Origin: Mycobacterium colombiense
GTDB lineage: Bacteria; Actinomycetota; Actinomycetes; Mycobacteriales; Mycobacteriaceae
NCBI RefSeq assembly: GCF_001953985.1
Contig: NZ_MBEI01000056.1
Location: 186,001 to 250,000 of the forward strand
Reading direction: 5' to 3'
Length of the DNA stretch: 64,000 nt
Positions within the stretch are counted from its first letter, which is position 1; each line of letters begins with the position of its first letter. The notes under the pieces are model-generated. The model worked only from the letters and a program-made list of their open reading frames with translations, searched no databases and was not told where the DNA came from. A program made the translations under genes and the position numbers. Below, in pieces: positions 32,990 through 41,982 of this stretch.

Positions 32990-34008
32990 GAACGCGCGCA
33001 ACGCTGATCAAGTTCGGCATCTTCGCAGTCGTGATGGCGATGCTTACCGCCTTCCTGTTCTTCATCTTCGGCCAGTACCGGACGGGTGCGACGACCAAGT
33101 ATTCGGCGGTGTTCACCGACGTGTCCCGTCTCAAGAAGGGCCAGTCGGTGCGGGTCGCCGGCATCCGGGTGGGCACGGTCAATGGTGTTTCGCTGCAGCC
33201 GGACAAGAAGGTTGTGGTGAACTTCGACGCCGACCGCAACGTCGTCCTCACCGAGGGCAGCAGGGCGGCGGTCCGCTACCTCAACCTGGTGGGCGATCGC
33301 TACCTCGAACTCGTCGACGGTCCCGGCTCACCCAAGCGGCTGCCGGCCGGCGGTCAGATTCCGGTTAGCCGCACCGCGCCGGCGCTTGACCTCGATCTGC
33401 TGCTGGGCGGGCTGAAACCCGTTACCCAGGGCCTGAATGCGCGCGATGTCAACGAGCTGACCTCTGGGCTGTTGCAGGTCTTCCAGGGTCAGGGCGGGAC
33501 GCTCGAGTCGCTGTTCTCCAGGACGACCTCGTTTTCAAATGCCTTGGCCGACAATGACCAAACCGTGCAGCAACTGATCGACAACCTCAACATCGTGATC
33601 GGCACGGTTGCCAAGGACGGCAAACAGTTCTCCGGCGCGATCGATCGCCTCGAGCAGCTTGTCAGCGGCCTGTCGGGTGACCGCGACACAATCGGATCCG
33701 CCATTGACGCCCTGGACAAGGGAACCGCCTCGCTGGCTGATCTGCTGGCCGAGGCCCGGCCGCCGCTGTCCGGCACCATAGCTCAGTTGAATCGGCTTGC
33801 GCCGATACTCGATGGCGATAAGGATCGCCTCGACGCCGCCCTGCAAAGGGCACCGAGGAACTACCGCAAGCTGGTCCGACTCGGCGTGAACGGCGCCACC
33901 ATCCCGTACTACCTCTGCCAGTTCGGGCTCCGCGGCACGGATCTTTCCGGCAAGACCGTGCGCGCCAATATTTTCAGGTCAGATGCAGGAAGGTGCACGG
34001 AACCCTAA
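32986..34008 (+). CDS. mceB: MceB-family lipid-transport protein
   Basis: 340 residues with a single N-terminal membrane helix (KFGIFAVVMAMLTAFLFFIF), the MCE domain (YSAVFTDVSRLKKGQSVRV then AGIRVGTVNGV), a helical domain (QLIDNLNIVIGTVAKDG) and a Cys-containing end (YYLCQFGLRG, DAGRCTEP). The ATG at 32986 overlaps the mceA stop by four bases; the upstream in-frame extension overlaps mceA coding sequence and is rejected. Length is typical for MceB. Confidence 0.95.
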   Translation: MRTRATLIKFGIFAVVMAMLTAFLFFIFGQYRTGATTKYSAVFTDVSRLKKGQSVRVAGIRVGTVNGVSLQPDKKVVVNFDADRNVVLTEGSRAAVRYLNLVGDRYLELVDGPGSPKRLPAGGQIPVSRTAPALDLDLLLGGLKPVTQGLNARDVNELTSGLLQVFQGQGGTLESLFSRTTSFSNALADNDQTVQQLIDNLNIVIGTVAKDGKQFSGAIDRLEQLVSGLSGDRDTIGSAIDALDKGTASLADLLAEARPPLSGTIAQLNRLAPILDGDKDRLDAALQRAPRNYRKLVRLGVNGATIPYYLCQFGLRGTDLSGKTVRANIFRSDAGRCTEP

Positions 34009-35126
34009 TGCTCAAGTATCGCGGAGCTGGGCTCGTCAAGGCCGGAGTCATCGGCGTCGTCCTGGCGGTGATGGTCATCCTGGTTGGCCTGTCGCCCGAC
34101 CGATTCATCTCGTGGGCGACGATGGTCCGCTACCAGGCGTTGTTTACCGAAGCCGGCGGTCTTGCCACGGGCAACCCCGTTGTTGTGTCAGGGATGAAGG
34201 TCGGCACCGTGTCGGATGTGAAGCTGAGCCACGGCGATGCGCTGGTGACGTTCGCGATGAAGGGCAACATCCTGCTCGGCTCGGAGACTTCCGCGCACAT
34301 CCGTACCGGCACGTTGCTGGGCGAGCGGATGCTGACGGTGGAGTCCGCCGGCAGCGGCACGATGCATCCGATGGCCCTGATACCCGTCTCGCGCACGTCT
34401 TCGCCGTACTCGCTGACGGAAGCTGTCAGTGACCTGACGTCGGACACGGCCGGCACCAACACCACGGCGCTGAATCAGTCGCTGGACACGCTGGCGGCGA
34501 CGCTCGACCAGATCGCACCCCAAATGGGGCCGGCCTTCGACGCGCTCACCCGGCTGTCGCGAACCCTCAACAGTCGCAACAAGAACCTGGGCGAGTTGTT
34601 CAAGAGTGCCGGCGATGTCACCGGGATACTTTCCGAACGCAGCATGCAGGTCAACAAGCTCATCCTCAACTCCGATTCTCTGCTCCAAGTGCTGGTCGAA
34701 CGCCGGCAAGAGATCGTGGACCTGCTGGCCAACACCTCGGTGGTGGCCAAGCAGCTGACGGGCTTGGTGCACGACAACGAAAGCACTTTGGCGCCAACGC
34801 TGGAGAGGCTGAACAGGGTCCTTGGGGTCTTGGAGAAGAACCGCGACAACATCGGCAAAGCGCTACCGGGTCTCGCCAAATTCGAGATCACGGTCGGTGA
34901 GGCCATCTCCGGTATGTACGCCTACCAGGCGTTCGCCCCGAACTTTCTTGTCCCGCAACTCTTCCAGGAGTTGTTCGACTACCTCTGGGGATTCCGTACC
35001 TTCGATACTTCCAAGGGTCCCGGCTTCCCGTCGCCCGTACCTCGGGCGCTGACCCCCTGGCCGTACAACCTTATTCCACAGTGCCCTGGCTGCACGTTGG
35101 GCGGACGGATCGGAGGATCACAATGA
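34008..35126 (+). CDS. mceC: MceC-family lipid-transport protein
   Basis: 372 residues from ATG at 34008, whose first base is the last base of the mceB stop (TAATG). An in-frame GTG at 33993 would add five residues and is less likely. It has a membrane helix (LVKAGVIGVVLAVMVILVGL), MCE domain (EAGGLATGNPVVVSGMKVG then TVSDVKL), long helical part, and a C-terminal CPGCTLGG. Part of the six-protein Mce channel. Confidence 0.94.
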   Translation: MLKYRGAGLVKAGVIGVVLAVMVILVGLSPDRFISWATMVRYQALFTEAGGLATGNPVVVSGMKVGTVSDVKLSHGDALVTFAMKGNILLGSETSAHIRTGTLLGERMLTVESAGSGTMHPMALIPVSRTSSPYSLTEAVSDLTSDTAGTNTTALNQSLDTLAATLDQIAPQMGPAFDALTRLSRTLNSRNKNLGELFKSAGDVTGILSERSMQVNKLILNSDSLLQVLVERRQEIVDLLANTSVVAKQLTGLVHDNESTLAPTLERLNRVLGVLEKNRDNIGKALPGLAKFEITVGEAISGMYAYQAFAPNFLVPQLFQELFDYLWGFRTFDTSKGPGFPSPVPRALTPWPYNLIPQCPGCTLGGRIGGSQ

Positions 35127-36541
35127 CCTCCCGGATTCCGCGCAAGCGGCTGGTCACCTTGACGGCGGTCGTCCTGGTCGGGCTGATCGTTGCCGGCGCC
35201 GCCATGGTCGTCCGTAACACGTTCTTCGGGCCACGGACGATTACCGCCTATTTCACCACCGCCACCGCGATCTATCCCCATGACGAGGTGCGGGTATCGG
35301 GTGTAAAAGTCGGAAGCATCAAATCCATTCAGCCGCAGGGCACACGGGCCAAGATGGTCTTCAAGGTCGACCGCGGCGTGCCCATTCCGGCGGATGCGAA
35401 GGCGGTTATCGTCGCGCCGAATCTGGTGGCCGCCCGCTACGTCCAGCTCTCACCGGCCTATCGCGACAGTGGGCCGGTCATGCGCGACGGGGCGGTCATT
35501 CCGGTTGAGCGCACCGCGGTGCCGGTCGAGTGGGACGAGGTCAAGACCCAGTTGATGCGGCTGGCAACGGATTTGGGACCCAAGAGCGGGGTATCGGGCA
35601 CGTCGGTGGGCCGGTTCATCGACAGCGCCGCCAACGCCCTCGACGGCAACGGCGACAAGCTGCGGCAAACACTCGGTCAATTGTCAGGCGTGGGCCGGAT
35701 CCTTGCCAACGGCAGCGGCAACATCGTCGACATCATCAAAAACCTGCAGACCTTCGTCGGCGCGCTGCGCGATAGCAACGTGCAGATCGAGCAGTTCAAC
35801 GGGCGCCTGGCCACGCTCACCAGCGTCGTCAACGACAGCAAATCCGACCTGGACGCGGCGCTGACCGATCTGTCGACTGCGGTCGGCGAGGTGCAGCGAT
35901 TCATCGCCGAGACTCGCAACCAGACCAGCGAGCAGATCGCCCGGTTGGCCGATGTCACGCAGAACCTGGTCGATCACCACATGGCCCTGGAAAACATTCT
36001 GCACGGAGCGCCGAACGCGTTCGGCAACTTCTTCAACGACTACAACGCCGACACCGGAACCATCGTCGGAGGGTTCGGGCTGATGAATATGTCGAATCCC
36101 ACGTGGGGCGGTCAGGTTCTGCTATCCGTACCGGGCTGCACGCAAATCGGTGCCGTCGAGAACATCACCGCGGTCGAAACGGGCAAGCTGTGCTCCCTGT
36201 TCCTCGGACCCGGACTGCGACAGACCAGCTGGAATAACTCGCCCATTCCCATCAACCCGTTCATATCCAAGTCGATTGACCCGTCGAAGGTTCTCTACAC
36301 GGAACCGCGCCTCGCGCCCGGCGGCGAGGGCCCGAAACCCGGACCACCCGAGATTCCGCCCGAGGTGTCGGCCTACACCGGCCTGCCGGGTGATCCGGTC
36401 GGACCGCCGGGGGCGGTGCCGCCGGAGCGGATACCGGGCGCGGCGATGCCGCTGCCGCCGCCACCGTCGACACCGGTGCCACCACCACCGGCGCCGAGCG
36501 TGTCGGGCATGCTGCTGCCAGACGAAGGGCCACAACAATGA
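35123..36541 (+). CDS. mceD: MceD-family lipid-transport protein with Pro-rich tail
   Basis: 472 residues. The N-terminal helix is VTLTAVVLVGLIVAGAAMVV, the MCE domain IYPHDEVRVSGVKVGSIKSI, and the helical domain spans about 150-300. The C-terminal tail of about 90 residues is dominated by Pro, Gly and Val (MPLPPPPSTPVPPPPAPSV), typical of MceD and likely to extend through peptidoglycan. ATG at 35123 overlaps the mceC stop; ATG of mceE overlaps its own stop at 36538-36541. Confidence 0.94.
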   Translation: MTSRIPRKRLVTLTAVVLVGLIVAGAAMVVRNTFFGPRTITAYFTTATAIYPHDEVRVSGVKVGSIKSIQPQGTRAKMVFKVDRGVPIPADAKAVIVAPNLVAARYVQLSPAYRDSGPVMRDGAVIPVERTAVPVEWDEVKTQLMRLATDLGPKSGVSGTSVGRFIDSAANALDGNGDKLRQTLGQLSGVGRILANGSGNIVDIIKNLQTFVGALRDSNVQIEQFNGRLATLTSVVNDSKSDLDAALTDLSTAVGEVQRFIAETRNQTSEQIARLADVTQNLVDHHMALENILHGAPNAFGNFFNDYNADTGTIVGGFGLMNMSNPTWGGQVLLSVPGCTQIGAVENITAVETGKLCSLFLGPGLRQTSWNNSPIPINPFISKSIDPSKVLYTEPRLAPGGEGPKPGPPEIPPEVSAYTGLPGDPVGPPGAVPPERIPGAAMPLPPPPSTPVPPPPAPSVSGMLLPDEGPQQ

Positions 36542-37887
36542 GAGCCCGGGTTGCGGCTAAGCGGGTATTCGCCACCGGCTGTTGCGTGGTGGTGACCGCG
36601 ACGGGATGCGCGTTCCACGGCCTCAATTCACTACCGCTGCCCGGTGCGGTTGGACGCGGGCCGGGGGCCAACATCTACCACGTCGAACTCCCGAATGTCG
36701 GTACGATGGAGTCGAATTCGCCGGTGTTGGTCAACGACGTCGTCGTCGGCAGTGTCGGTGCGATGAGGGTGCAAGGCTGGCACGCCGACGTCGAGATCTC
36801 GGTCAAGCGCGATGTGGTGGTCCCGGCCAACGTGGTAGCCACCGTCGGTCAGACCAGCCTGCTGGGCTCGATGCATGTGGAGCTCAATACTCCGCTGGGC
36901 CAGCAAGGAAGCGGACGGCTGCAGCCGGGCGCCACCATCCCGCTCAGCCGGTCATCGGCCTACCCGTCGACGGAGCAGACGCTGTCGTCGTTGGGCGCGG
37001 TGGTCAACGGCGGTGGACTGGGACAGATCGGGGAGGTCATTCACAATTTCTCGGCCGCCCTGTCCGGGCGCGAGGGTGCGGTGCGTGATCTGATTACCCG
37101 CCTGGACACGTTCGTGGGGACACTGGATGACCAGCGGGACAACCTCGTCGCCTCGATCCAGGCGCTGAATCGGCTTGCCGCCACATTCGCCGACCAACGT
37201 GACGTTGTCACCGACGCGCTGCGCAAGATACCGCCGGCGCTCGAGGTGTTGATCAAGGAGCGGCCGCGCCTGACGGCCGCCCTGGACCATCTTCGCGTGT
37301 TCAGCAACACCGCCACCCGGCTGATCAACGACTCCCAGGCCGACCTGGTCACGAACCTCAAAAATCTGGAGCCGACCATCAAGGCGCTCGCCGACGTCGG
37401 ACCGGACTTCGGCGCGGCCATCGCGGCCTCGTTCGTGTTCCCGTTCACCCAGAACTTCGTCGACCGAGCGGTCCGAGGCGACTTCTTCAACCTGCACTTC
37501 GATTTCGACCTGACGATTCCACGGCTCAAGAAGGGCCTGTTCCTCGGAACCCACTGGGGGCAGCTGGATATGCCCGTGCCGCCGGTGCCCGGCGACCCGT
37601 ATCGCCTCAATTACACTCTCGATCCTTTGCATAACCCGCTGAGGCCGCCGTGGGTCGATCCCAACGCGTTGCCGCTGCCCCCGCCACCGCCGGGTGCGGC
37701 GCCCGGACCGTCGTCGGCTTACGGCCCGCGACCGGGTCCGCCGCCAGAGGCGGCCCCGCTGCCCGGTCCTCCGCCGAACGCGGCCCCGCTGCCCGGTCCT
37801 GCGCCAGGTGCGGCCCCGGTGCCTGACGCGGGTCTTGGTCAAACGCCGGTGCCCGCAGAGGCGCCGCCGACGGGAGCGGGTGGATAG
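36538..37887 (+). CDS. mceE: MceE-family lipoprotein (LprK/LprN type)
   Basis: 449 residues. The N-terminus VFATGCCVVVTATGCAFHG contains a lipobox ending in T-G-C (Cys near 24), so it is probably lipidated, as MceE proteins are. The MCE domain is MESNSPVLVNDVVVGSVGAM, followed by the helical region. The Pro-rich tail carries a tandem 10-residue repeat encoded at 37741-37830. It overlaps mceD by four bases and abuts mceF with no gap. It probably anchors the extracytoplasmic assembly in the outer leaflet of the plasma membrane. Confidence 0.94.
   Translation: MRARVAAKRVFATGCCVVVTATGCAFHGLNSLPLPGAVGRGPGANIYHVELPNVGTMESNSPVLVNDVVVGSVGAMRVQGWHADVEISVKRDVVVPANVVATVGQTSLLGSMHVELNTPLGQQGSGRLQPGATIPLSRSSAYPSTEQTLSSLGAVVNGGGLGQIGEVIHNFSAALSGREGAVRDLITRLDTFVGTLDDQRDNLVASIQALNRLAATFADQRDVVTDALRKIPPALEVLIKERPRLTAALDHLRVFSNTATRLINDSQADLVTNLKNLEPTIKALADVGPDFGAAIAASFVFPFTQNFVDRAVRGDFFNLHFDFDLTIPRLKKGLFLGTHWGQLDMPVPPVPGDPYRLNYTLDPLHNPLRPPWVDPNALPLPPPPPGAAPGPSSAYGPRPGPPPEAAPLPGPPPNAAPLPGPAPGAAPVPDAGLGQTPVPAEAPPTGAGG
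37741..37830 (+). repeat. Three tandem 30-base repeats in the MceE tail
   Basis: Units at 37741-37770, 37771-37800 and 37801-37830 encode PPEAAPLPGP, PPNAAPLPGP and APGAAPVPDA. The first two are identical except at a few bases; the third is more diverged. Copy number could vary between strains by slippage or recombination. Unit length is a multiple of three, so the frame is preserved. Confidence 0.85.
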
Positions 37888-39669
37888 ATGCTGACGCGCT
37901 TCGTTCGGATCCAACTGGCCGTCTTCGCGATTGCCGGAATCATCGGCGTGATCGCGATGGTCCTCTTCTACATCCAAGCGCCGACCCTGCTGGGCATCGG
38001 CCGGATGACGGTGACGCTGGAGCTGCCGGCCACCGGCGGCCTGTACCGGTTTTCCAACGTGACCTACCGTGGGGTTCAGCTCGGCAAGGTCACCTCGGTG
38101 GGTTTGACGCCGACCGGCGCGAGAGCGACGCTGTCACTTAGTACTTCACCCAAGGTCCCGGCGGACCTGACCGCGCAGGTGCTCAGTGTCTCCGCGGTGG
38201 GTGAACAGTACGTGGACCTGCGGCCCAAAACCGATTCGCCGCCCTACCTGCACGACGGTTCGGTTATCGCCGTGCGCGACACGACGATTCCGCAGCCGGT
38301 CGCCCCAATGCTCGAGCAGGTCAACGCCTTGGTCCAAAGCATCCCGAAGACCAAACTAGGCCAATTGCTCGACGAGTCCTTCCAGGGTTTCAACGGCGCC
38401 GGTTACGACTTGGGGTCACTGATCGATTCATCGAAGACGTTGTCCCGCGACGCCAACGGCGTCGTCGATCGCACCAGAGCCCTCACCGAGGACACCGGAC
38501 CGCTGCTGGATACCCAGGCGCGCACCACCGATTCGATCAGAACGTGGGCACACAGCTTCGCCGGCATCTCGGATACGTTGGTGAACAACGACTCTCACTT
38601 CCGCACCATCCTGGAGAAAGGTCCTGACGCCGCGAACGAGGCATCCCGGCTTCTCGAACAAATCAAACCGACGCTGCCGGTGTTGCTTGCCAACCTGACC
38701 ACCATCGGGCAGATCGGCGTCACCTACCATCCTTCGATCGAGCAGCTGCTGGTGTTGCTGCCGTCGGGGGTTGCCATCGAGCAGGCCGCTCAGGGTGAAA
38801 ACCATCCCGACGGTAGGGCTTACGGCGACTTCGCGGCCACGGTCGACGACCCGCCCATTTGTACGGTCGGCTTCATGCCACCCAACACATGGCGATCCCC
38901 GGACGACCTCACCGACATCGACACGCCGGACGGGTTGTATTGCAAACTCCCGCAGGATTCACCGATCGCGGTTCGCGGTGCCCGTAACTATCCCTGCATG
39001 GGGCACCCGGGTAAGCGCGCGCCGACCGTCGAAATCTGCAACAGCGACAAGCCGTACATGCCGCTGGCGATGCGCCAGCACACCACCGGTCCCTATCCGC
39101 TGGATCCGAACCTGCTGGCCCAGGGTGTCCCGCCCGACGACCGGATCACCACCAATGACAGGATCTTCGGCCCGGTTGAGGGAACGCCGCTGCCGCCGGG
39201 GGCGGTGCCGCGCGGCGCCCCTGCGGGACCGCGTGGAGAAAATCCACCACCGGGCACGGTGGGAGCCGCCGTTCCGCCGGTGCCGTCGTCGGGACCCCCC
39301 GCGCTGGCGCCGATGTCGAGAATGTCGGCGGACCTGCCGCCCATAGCGCCACTCGACGTCCCGGCGGCTGGAGAACTGCCCCCGCCGCCCACCGCGCCGC
39401 CAGCGCTGCCTATAGCCCCGCTCGTTCCCCCCGATCCCGCCCCGTCCGTTGCTCCCGATTCCGCACCGGCCGACACGGCCGGCGGCGGACCCCAGGCTGC
39501 GCCAAGCTCGTTCGGAGCCAACGCATCTAAGCCCGCGCCCTCGGTCGTGGTGGCGAAGTACGATCCGCGCACCGGTCGTTATGTCGGTCCGGACGGGAAG
39601 TTATATCAGCAGTCGGATCTCGTCGCTCCGAAAGCGCCCAAGACATGGAAGGACATGCTTCCCACCTGA
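37888..39669 (+). CDS. mceF: MceF-family lipid-transport protein with long Pro-rich C-terminus
   Basis: 593 residues: a membrane helix (IQLAVFAIAGIIGVIAMVLF), the MCE domain (LYRFSNVTYRGVQLGKVTSV), helical part to about 300, a Cys-rich segment (ICTVGFMPPNTW, YCKL, YPCMGHPGK, EICNSD), then about 170 residues of Pro/Ala/Gly low complexity. It ends in a compact motif KYDPRTGRYVGPDGKLYQQS that looks like a small folded cap. The start follows the mceE stop directly. It closes the operon, and a hairpin follows. Confidence 0.95.
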   Translation: MLTRFVRIQLAVFAIAGIIGVIAMVLFYIQAPTLLGIGRMTVTLELPATGGLYRFSNVTYRGVQLGKVTSVGLTPTGARATLSLSTSPKVPADLTAQVLSVSAVGEQYVDLRPKTDSPPYLHDGSVIAVRDTTIPQPVAPMLEQVNALVQSIPKTKLGQLLDESFQGFNGAGYDLGSLIDSSKTLSRDANGVVDRTRALTEDTGPLLDTQARTTDSIRTWAHSFAGISDTLVNNDSHFRTILEKGPDAANEASRLLEQIKPTLPVLLANLTTIGQIGVTYHPSIEQLLVLLPSGVAIEQAAQGENHPDGRAYGDFAATVDDPPICTVGFMPPNTWRSPDDLTDIDTPDGLYCKLPQDSPIAVRGARNYPCMGHPGKRAPTVEICNSDKPYMPLAMRQHTTGPYPLDPNLLAQGVPPDDRITTNDRIFGPVEGTPLPPGAVPRGAPAGPRGENPPPGTVGAAVPPVPSSGPPALAPMSRMSADLPPIAPLDVPAAGELPPPPTAPPALPIAPLVPPDPAPSVAPDSAPADTAGGGPQAAPSSFGANASKPAPSVVVAKYDPRTGRYVGPDGKLYQQSDLVAPKAPKTWKDMLPT

Positions 39670-39671
39670 AT

Positions 39672-39707
39672 TCGCCCCGAGCCGTAGGGGGGCGAGGAGG
39701 CTACGGC
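39672..39707 (+). terminator. Possible hairpin terminator after mceF
   Basis: Two alternative stems overlap: TCGCCCC with GGGGCGA (39672-39695) and GCCGTAG with CTACGGC (39681-39707). There is no T-tract, which is common for mycobacterial 3' ends. It sits exactly between the convergent mceF stop and the end of the secreted-protein gene at 39715, so it could end transcription from both sides. Confidence 0.4.
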
Positions 39708-39714
39708 CGCCCGG

Positions 39715-40236
39715 TCAGGAGAGCTGGTCCAGGCGCAACGGCATCGCGATATCAAGCCACTGGTTCTGCCCGCAGGCACCGCTCGGGCCGACTGTCTTGT
39801 CTTTGCCCGAGAGGACCCGCGATCCGACCTGAAACCCACCATTGTCGTTCACCGGGTAGAAAAAGAAGGTCTGCTGCCCGGGGAACGCGGTACCGTCTTC
39901 GCACCGCTCCCAGTTCGGCACTTCGCGTCTTACCTTCCACATCTCCCCATCATTCATGAACAGGGGTGCGCTCCATCCTTGGTCGCTCGTCACCGTTCCA
40001 TGGCAGTCCAAGGTCGTGTCGCACGAGGAGCTGATGGTCCATACTTGGTAGACCGTCGGTTCGCCGAAGTACTGATCATTTCTCTGGGCGTAATCGCCAA
40101 TGGACGTGGCGCGGTAAGTCCCGTTGAGCGCCACGTCTTCCTTGGTTATCGCCTGGGCTGTCGATGCAGTGCACAAACCGCCGAATGCAGTGGCAGCCAC
40201 CAGCGTTGCGGTGGTGAGTGTTTTGACTGAACGCAT
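39715..40236 (-). CDS. Secreted protein of unknown function, downstream of a Mas pair
   Basis: 173 residues with a signal peptide (KTLTTATLVAATAFGGL, cleavage after STAQA). The mature part has a repeated beta-like character with Cys pairs (SSSCDTTLDCHG, WERCEDG, SGACGQNQW), FFFYPVNDNGG, and a W-rich centre. I do not recognise a domain. It follows the Mas pair 40368-41800 on the same strand with a 131-base gap and ends against mceF. It may be an extracytoplasmic accessory of the Mce system, by analogy with the secreted gene at 23749. Confidence 0.82.
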   Translation of the reverse strand: MRSVKTLTTATLVAATAFGGLCTASTAQAITKEDVALNGTYRATSIGDYAQRNDQYFGEPTVYQVWTISSSCDTTLDCHGTVTSDQGWSAPLFMNDGEMWKVRREVPNWERCEDGTAFPGQQTFFFYPVNDNGGFQVGSRVLSGKDKTVGPSGACGQNQWLDIAMPLRLDQLS

Positions 40237-40367
40237 CAGGTGCTCCTCGAAGCGCGTAATCCGAGGGTGCCGATGGCACCTTTTCGCCGTCGGTTGCGGC
40301 GTTCTCGAGCGATGACGTTACACCGCTTCGGCCTGCCAGGTAACGGTTGGGACAAGATCTGCCGCGC

Positions 40368-41009
40368 TCATCCGGACGGGTCGAATTTCGCGATCAGCCA
40401 GGAACCGTTGACTTTTCTCAGCGTGACCACGACGCTGCTTTGCGTCTTCTCGGGATCTTTCTTATGCACGCTTGCCGTGGTCTGATCGACGAAAACCAGC
40501 ACGACGGCCGAATCGGGATGCATTTCCGAGACTGCGGCCCGAATCACCTTGGCGGACGCCGTCAGTTGTCCCTTCTGCGCCACCGGCGCGACGACCCCGT
40601 CGGCGAATTTGCTGTAATAGGTCAAAAAGTCGCCGGTGAGATGTGATTTCGCATTGTCGAAATCGCGGTTTAAATGGTCGTAGGAATACGACAGCGCCGC
40701 CACGGCACCGTCTGACGCGGCCTGAATTGCCCGGCGCGCCGCTGCGTCGCCGACCTGCTGATCCGGTCGGTACAGGATGAAGTACACGCCGGCAGCGACT
40801 CCCACGGCGGCAATAACCAACGTTGTCGCGACAATCGAACGCCACCTTGCCAAATGCTGGCGGCCCCAACGCCGAATCGCTGCCAGCCGGCGCAAGCGTG
40901 CCGGTCGCTCGGTAGCAGCTGGCATCCCGTCCTCGTCGGCGGGTGAAGGGTCCACGTCGTCAATCGCGTTTTCCGTGCCGTCCGGTGACGAGCCACGCTC
41001 GACTGTCAT
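40368..41009 (-). CDS. Mce-associated membrane protein (short form)
   Basis: 213 residues: a charged cytoplasmic N-terminus with many Arg just before one membrane helix (IVATTLVIAAVGVAAGVYFI), then an extracytoplasmic domain with LTYYSKFADGVVAPVAQKG and a terminal WLIAKFDPSG. It is clearly paralogous to 22248-22820, sharing these two blocks and the intervening AVVLVFVDQ-type strand. Its ATG at 41009 overlaps the stop of the long Mas gene. Likely accessory to the Mce transporter encoded next door. Confidence 0.88.
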   Translation of the reverse strand: MTVERGSSPDGTENAIDDVDPSPADEDGMPAATERPARLRRLAAIRRWGRQHLARWRSIVATTLVIAAVGVAAGVYFILYRPDQQVGDAAARRAIQAASDGAVAALSYSYDHLNRDFDNAKSHLTGDFLTYYSKFADGVVAPVAQKGQLTASAKVIRAAVSEMHPDSAVVLVFVDQTTASVHKKDPEKTQSSVVVTLRKVNGSWLIAKFDPSG

Positions 41010-41800
41010 CGCAGGAAATCAACTTTCGACATCTTGAGCTGGCCGCCGTCGCGATCCATATTGACGCTGAGCCGAAACAAGGCCGGTGGCGGTTTGGCGT
41101 TATCCGGCCCAAAGGGATCGGTTTTGGCCGCCACGAGCACGACTCCCGAATTGTCGCTCAATGACTGGACGGCGACGGCCTCGATGGTGACCTTGTTGCC
41201 GACCTTCGTCTCCTCGGCCTTATTGACTATCAGGGTCGACAGCACGGATAGCTGGTTCTTCTGGTCGCCCGTGGAGGCATCGATCGAGCGCTGGACATCC
41301 TCCTTGGCATGAGCGGGATCGATCGACATCAGCGCCGTGATCCCTTGCCCGGCGGCCGCGCTGAACTCCGCGGCGAGTTGGCGATTGTGCACCGCGATGT
41401 GGTGCTGCCACAGCATGTAGCCGCTCGCGGCAAGGGAGGTGGAGGCGAGCACGATGCCGGCGCTGACAACTATTGTTTTCCGTGCCGGGCGCCGGAGCCA
41501 CCGTGGTCGCCCGCGGCCCCGCAACCGCAGCCGTTTCCGCTTCGTGGGGCCCTGCTCGACATCCTGTGCGTCGTCGGTTTCGGCTGTCCCGCGCAGTCTC
41601 AAGAGTCGTTGCCGAGCCGCCTCGGCGCGCGCTTCAGCCTTGGCAACTTCGTCTTCTGGGTCTTCCGACGCGGCCGCTACGTCGCCGCCGTCGGTGCCTG
41701 CGCTTGGCTGTGGTTCGCCGGGATCGGTCACATCCCTCGGGTCACCACAATCGTCGGCGTCGGGGCCCTCCGGATCGTGCACGGAGAAGCAGCTTATCAC
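41006..41800 (-). CDS. Mce-associated membrane protein (long form)
   Basis: 264 residues from GTG at 41800; an in-frame GTG at 41782 is also possible. An acidic then Arg-rich cytoplasmic region with a probable coiled coil (VAKAEARAEAARQRLLRLRG) precedes one membrane helix (TIVVSAGIVLASTSLAASGY) and the domain AHAKEDVQRSIDASTGDQ with a terminal DGGQLKMSKVDFLR. The order long form then short form, with a four-base overlap, repeats the arrangement at 22248-23716. Divergent from the secreted-protein gene at 41983. Confidence 0.86.
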   Translation of the reverse strand: MISCFSVHDPEGPDADDCGDPRDVTDPGEPQPSAGTDGGDVAAASEDPEDEVAKAEARAEAARQRLLRLRGTAETDDAQDVEQGPTKRKRLRLRGRGRPRWLRRPARKTIVVSAGIVLASTSLAASGYMLWQHHIAVHNRQLAAEFSAAAGQGITALMSIDPAHAKEDVQRSIDASTGDQKNQLSVLSTLIVNKAEETKVGNKVTIEAVAVQSLSDNSGVVLVAAKTDPFGPDNAKPPPALFRLSVNMDRDGGQLKMSKVDFLR

Positions 41801-41982
41801 TCCGACCTGGGCTCAACGCCGGCGTCGGACGGCCGCATTCGTGGTCCTCACATGCGGAAATACTCGCTCGCCGGGAAAGGGGCGCAGTGGCGTTCGGGGT
41901 GGCCCGGCGCCGACCACCGGTCGGTTCGGGTGATCTTCTCCAACCAGGAGAATTTTCTTTTCAGGTGTGGCAGAGTAATCGG

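Noticed and set aside
37741..37830. CRISPR-like repeat array.
   Set aside because: The units are directly adjacent with no spacers and encode a Pro-rich peptide in frame with mceE.
30036..39669. Assigning this mce operon a number (mce1 to mce7).
   Set aside because: The gene families are clear, but paralogue number needs phylogeny. Flanking genes do not match any M. tuberculosis mce locus closely enough.
41948..41962. GAGAATTTTCTTTTC as a further member of the GAGAAT-N3-ATTCTC operator family.
   Set aside because: It matches 10 of 12 positions, but only one half is conserved and the other is a pyrimidine run, so symmetry is poor. The gene it precedes is a secreted protein with no acyl-CoA link.
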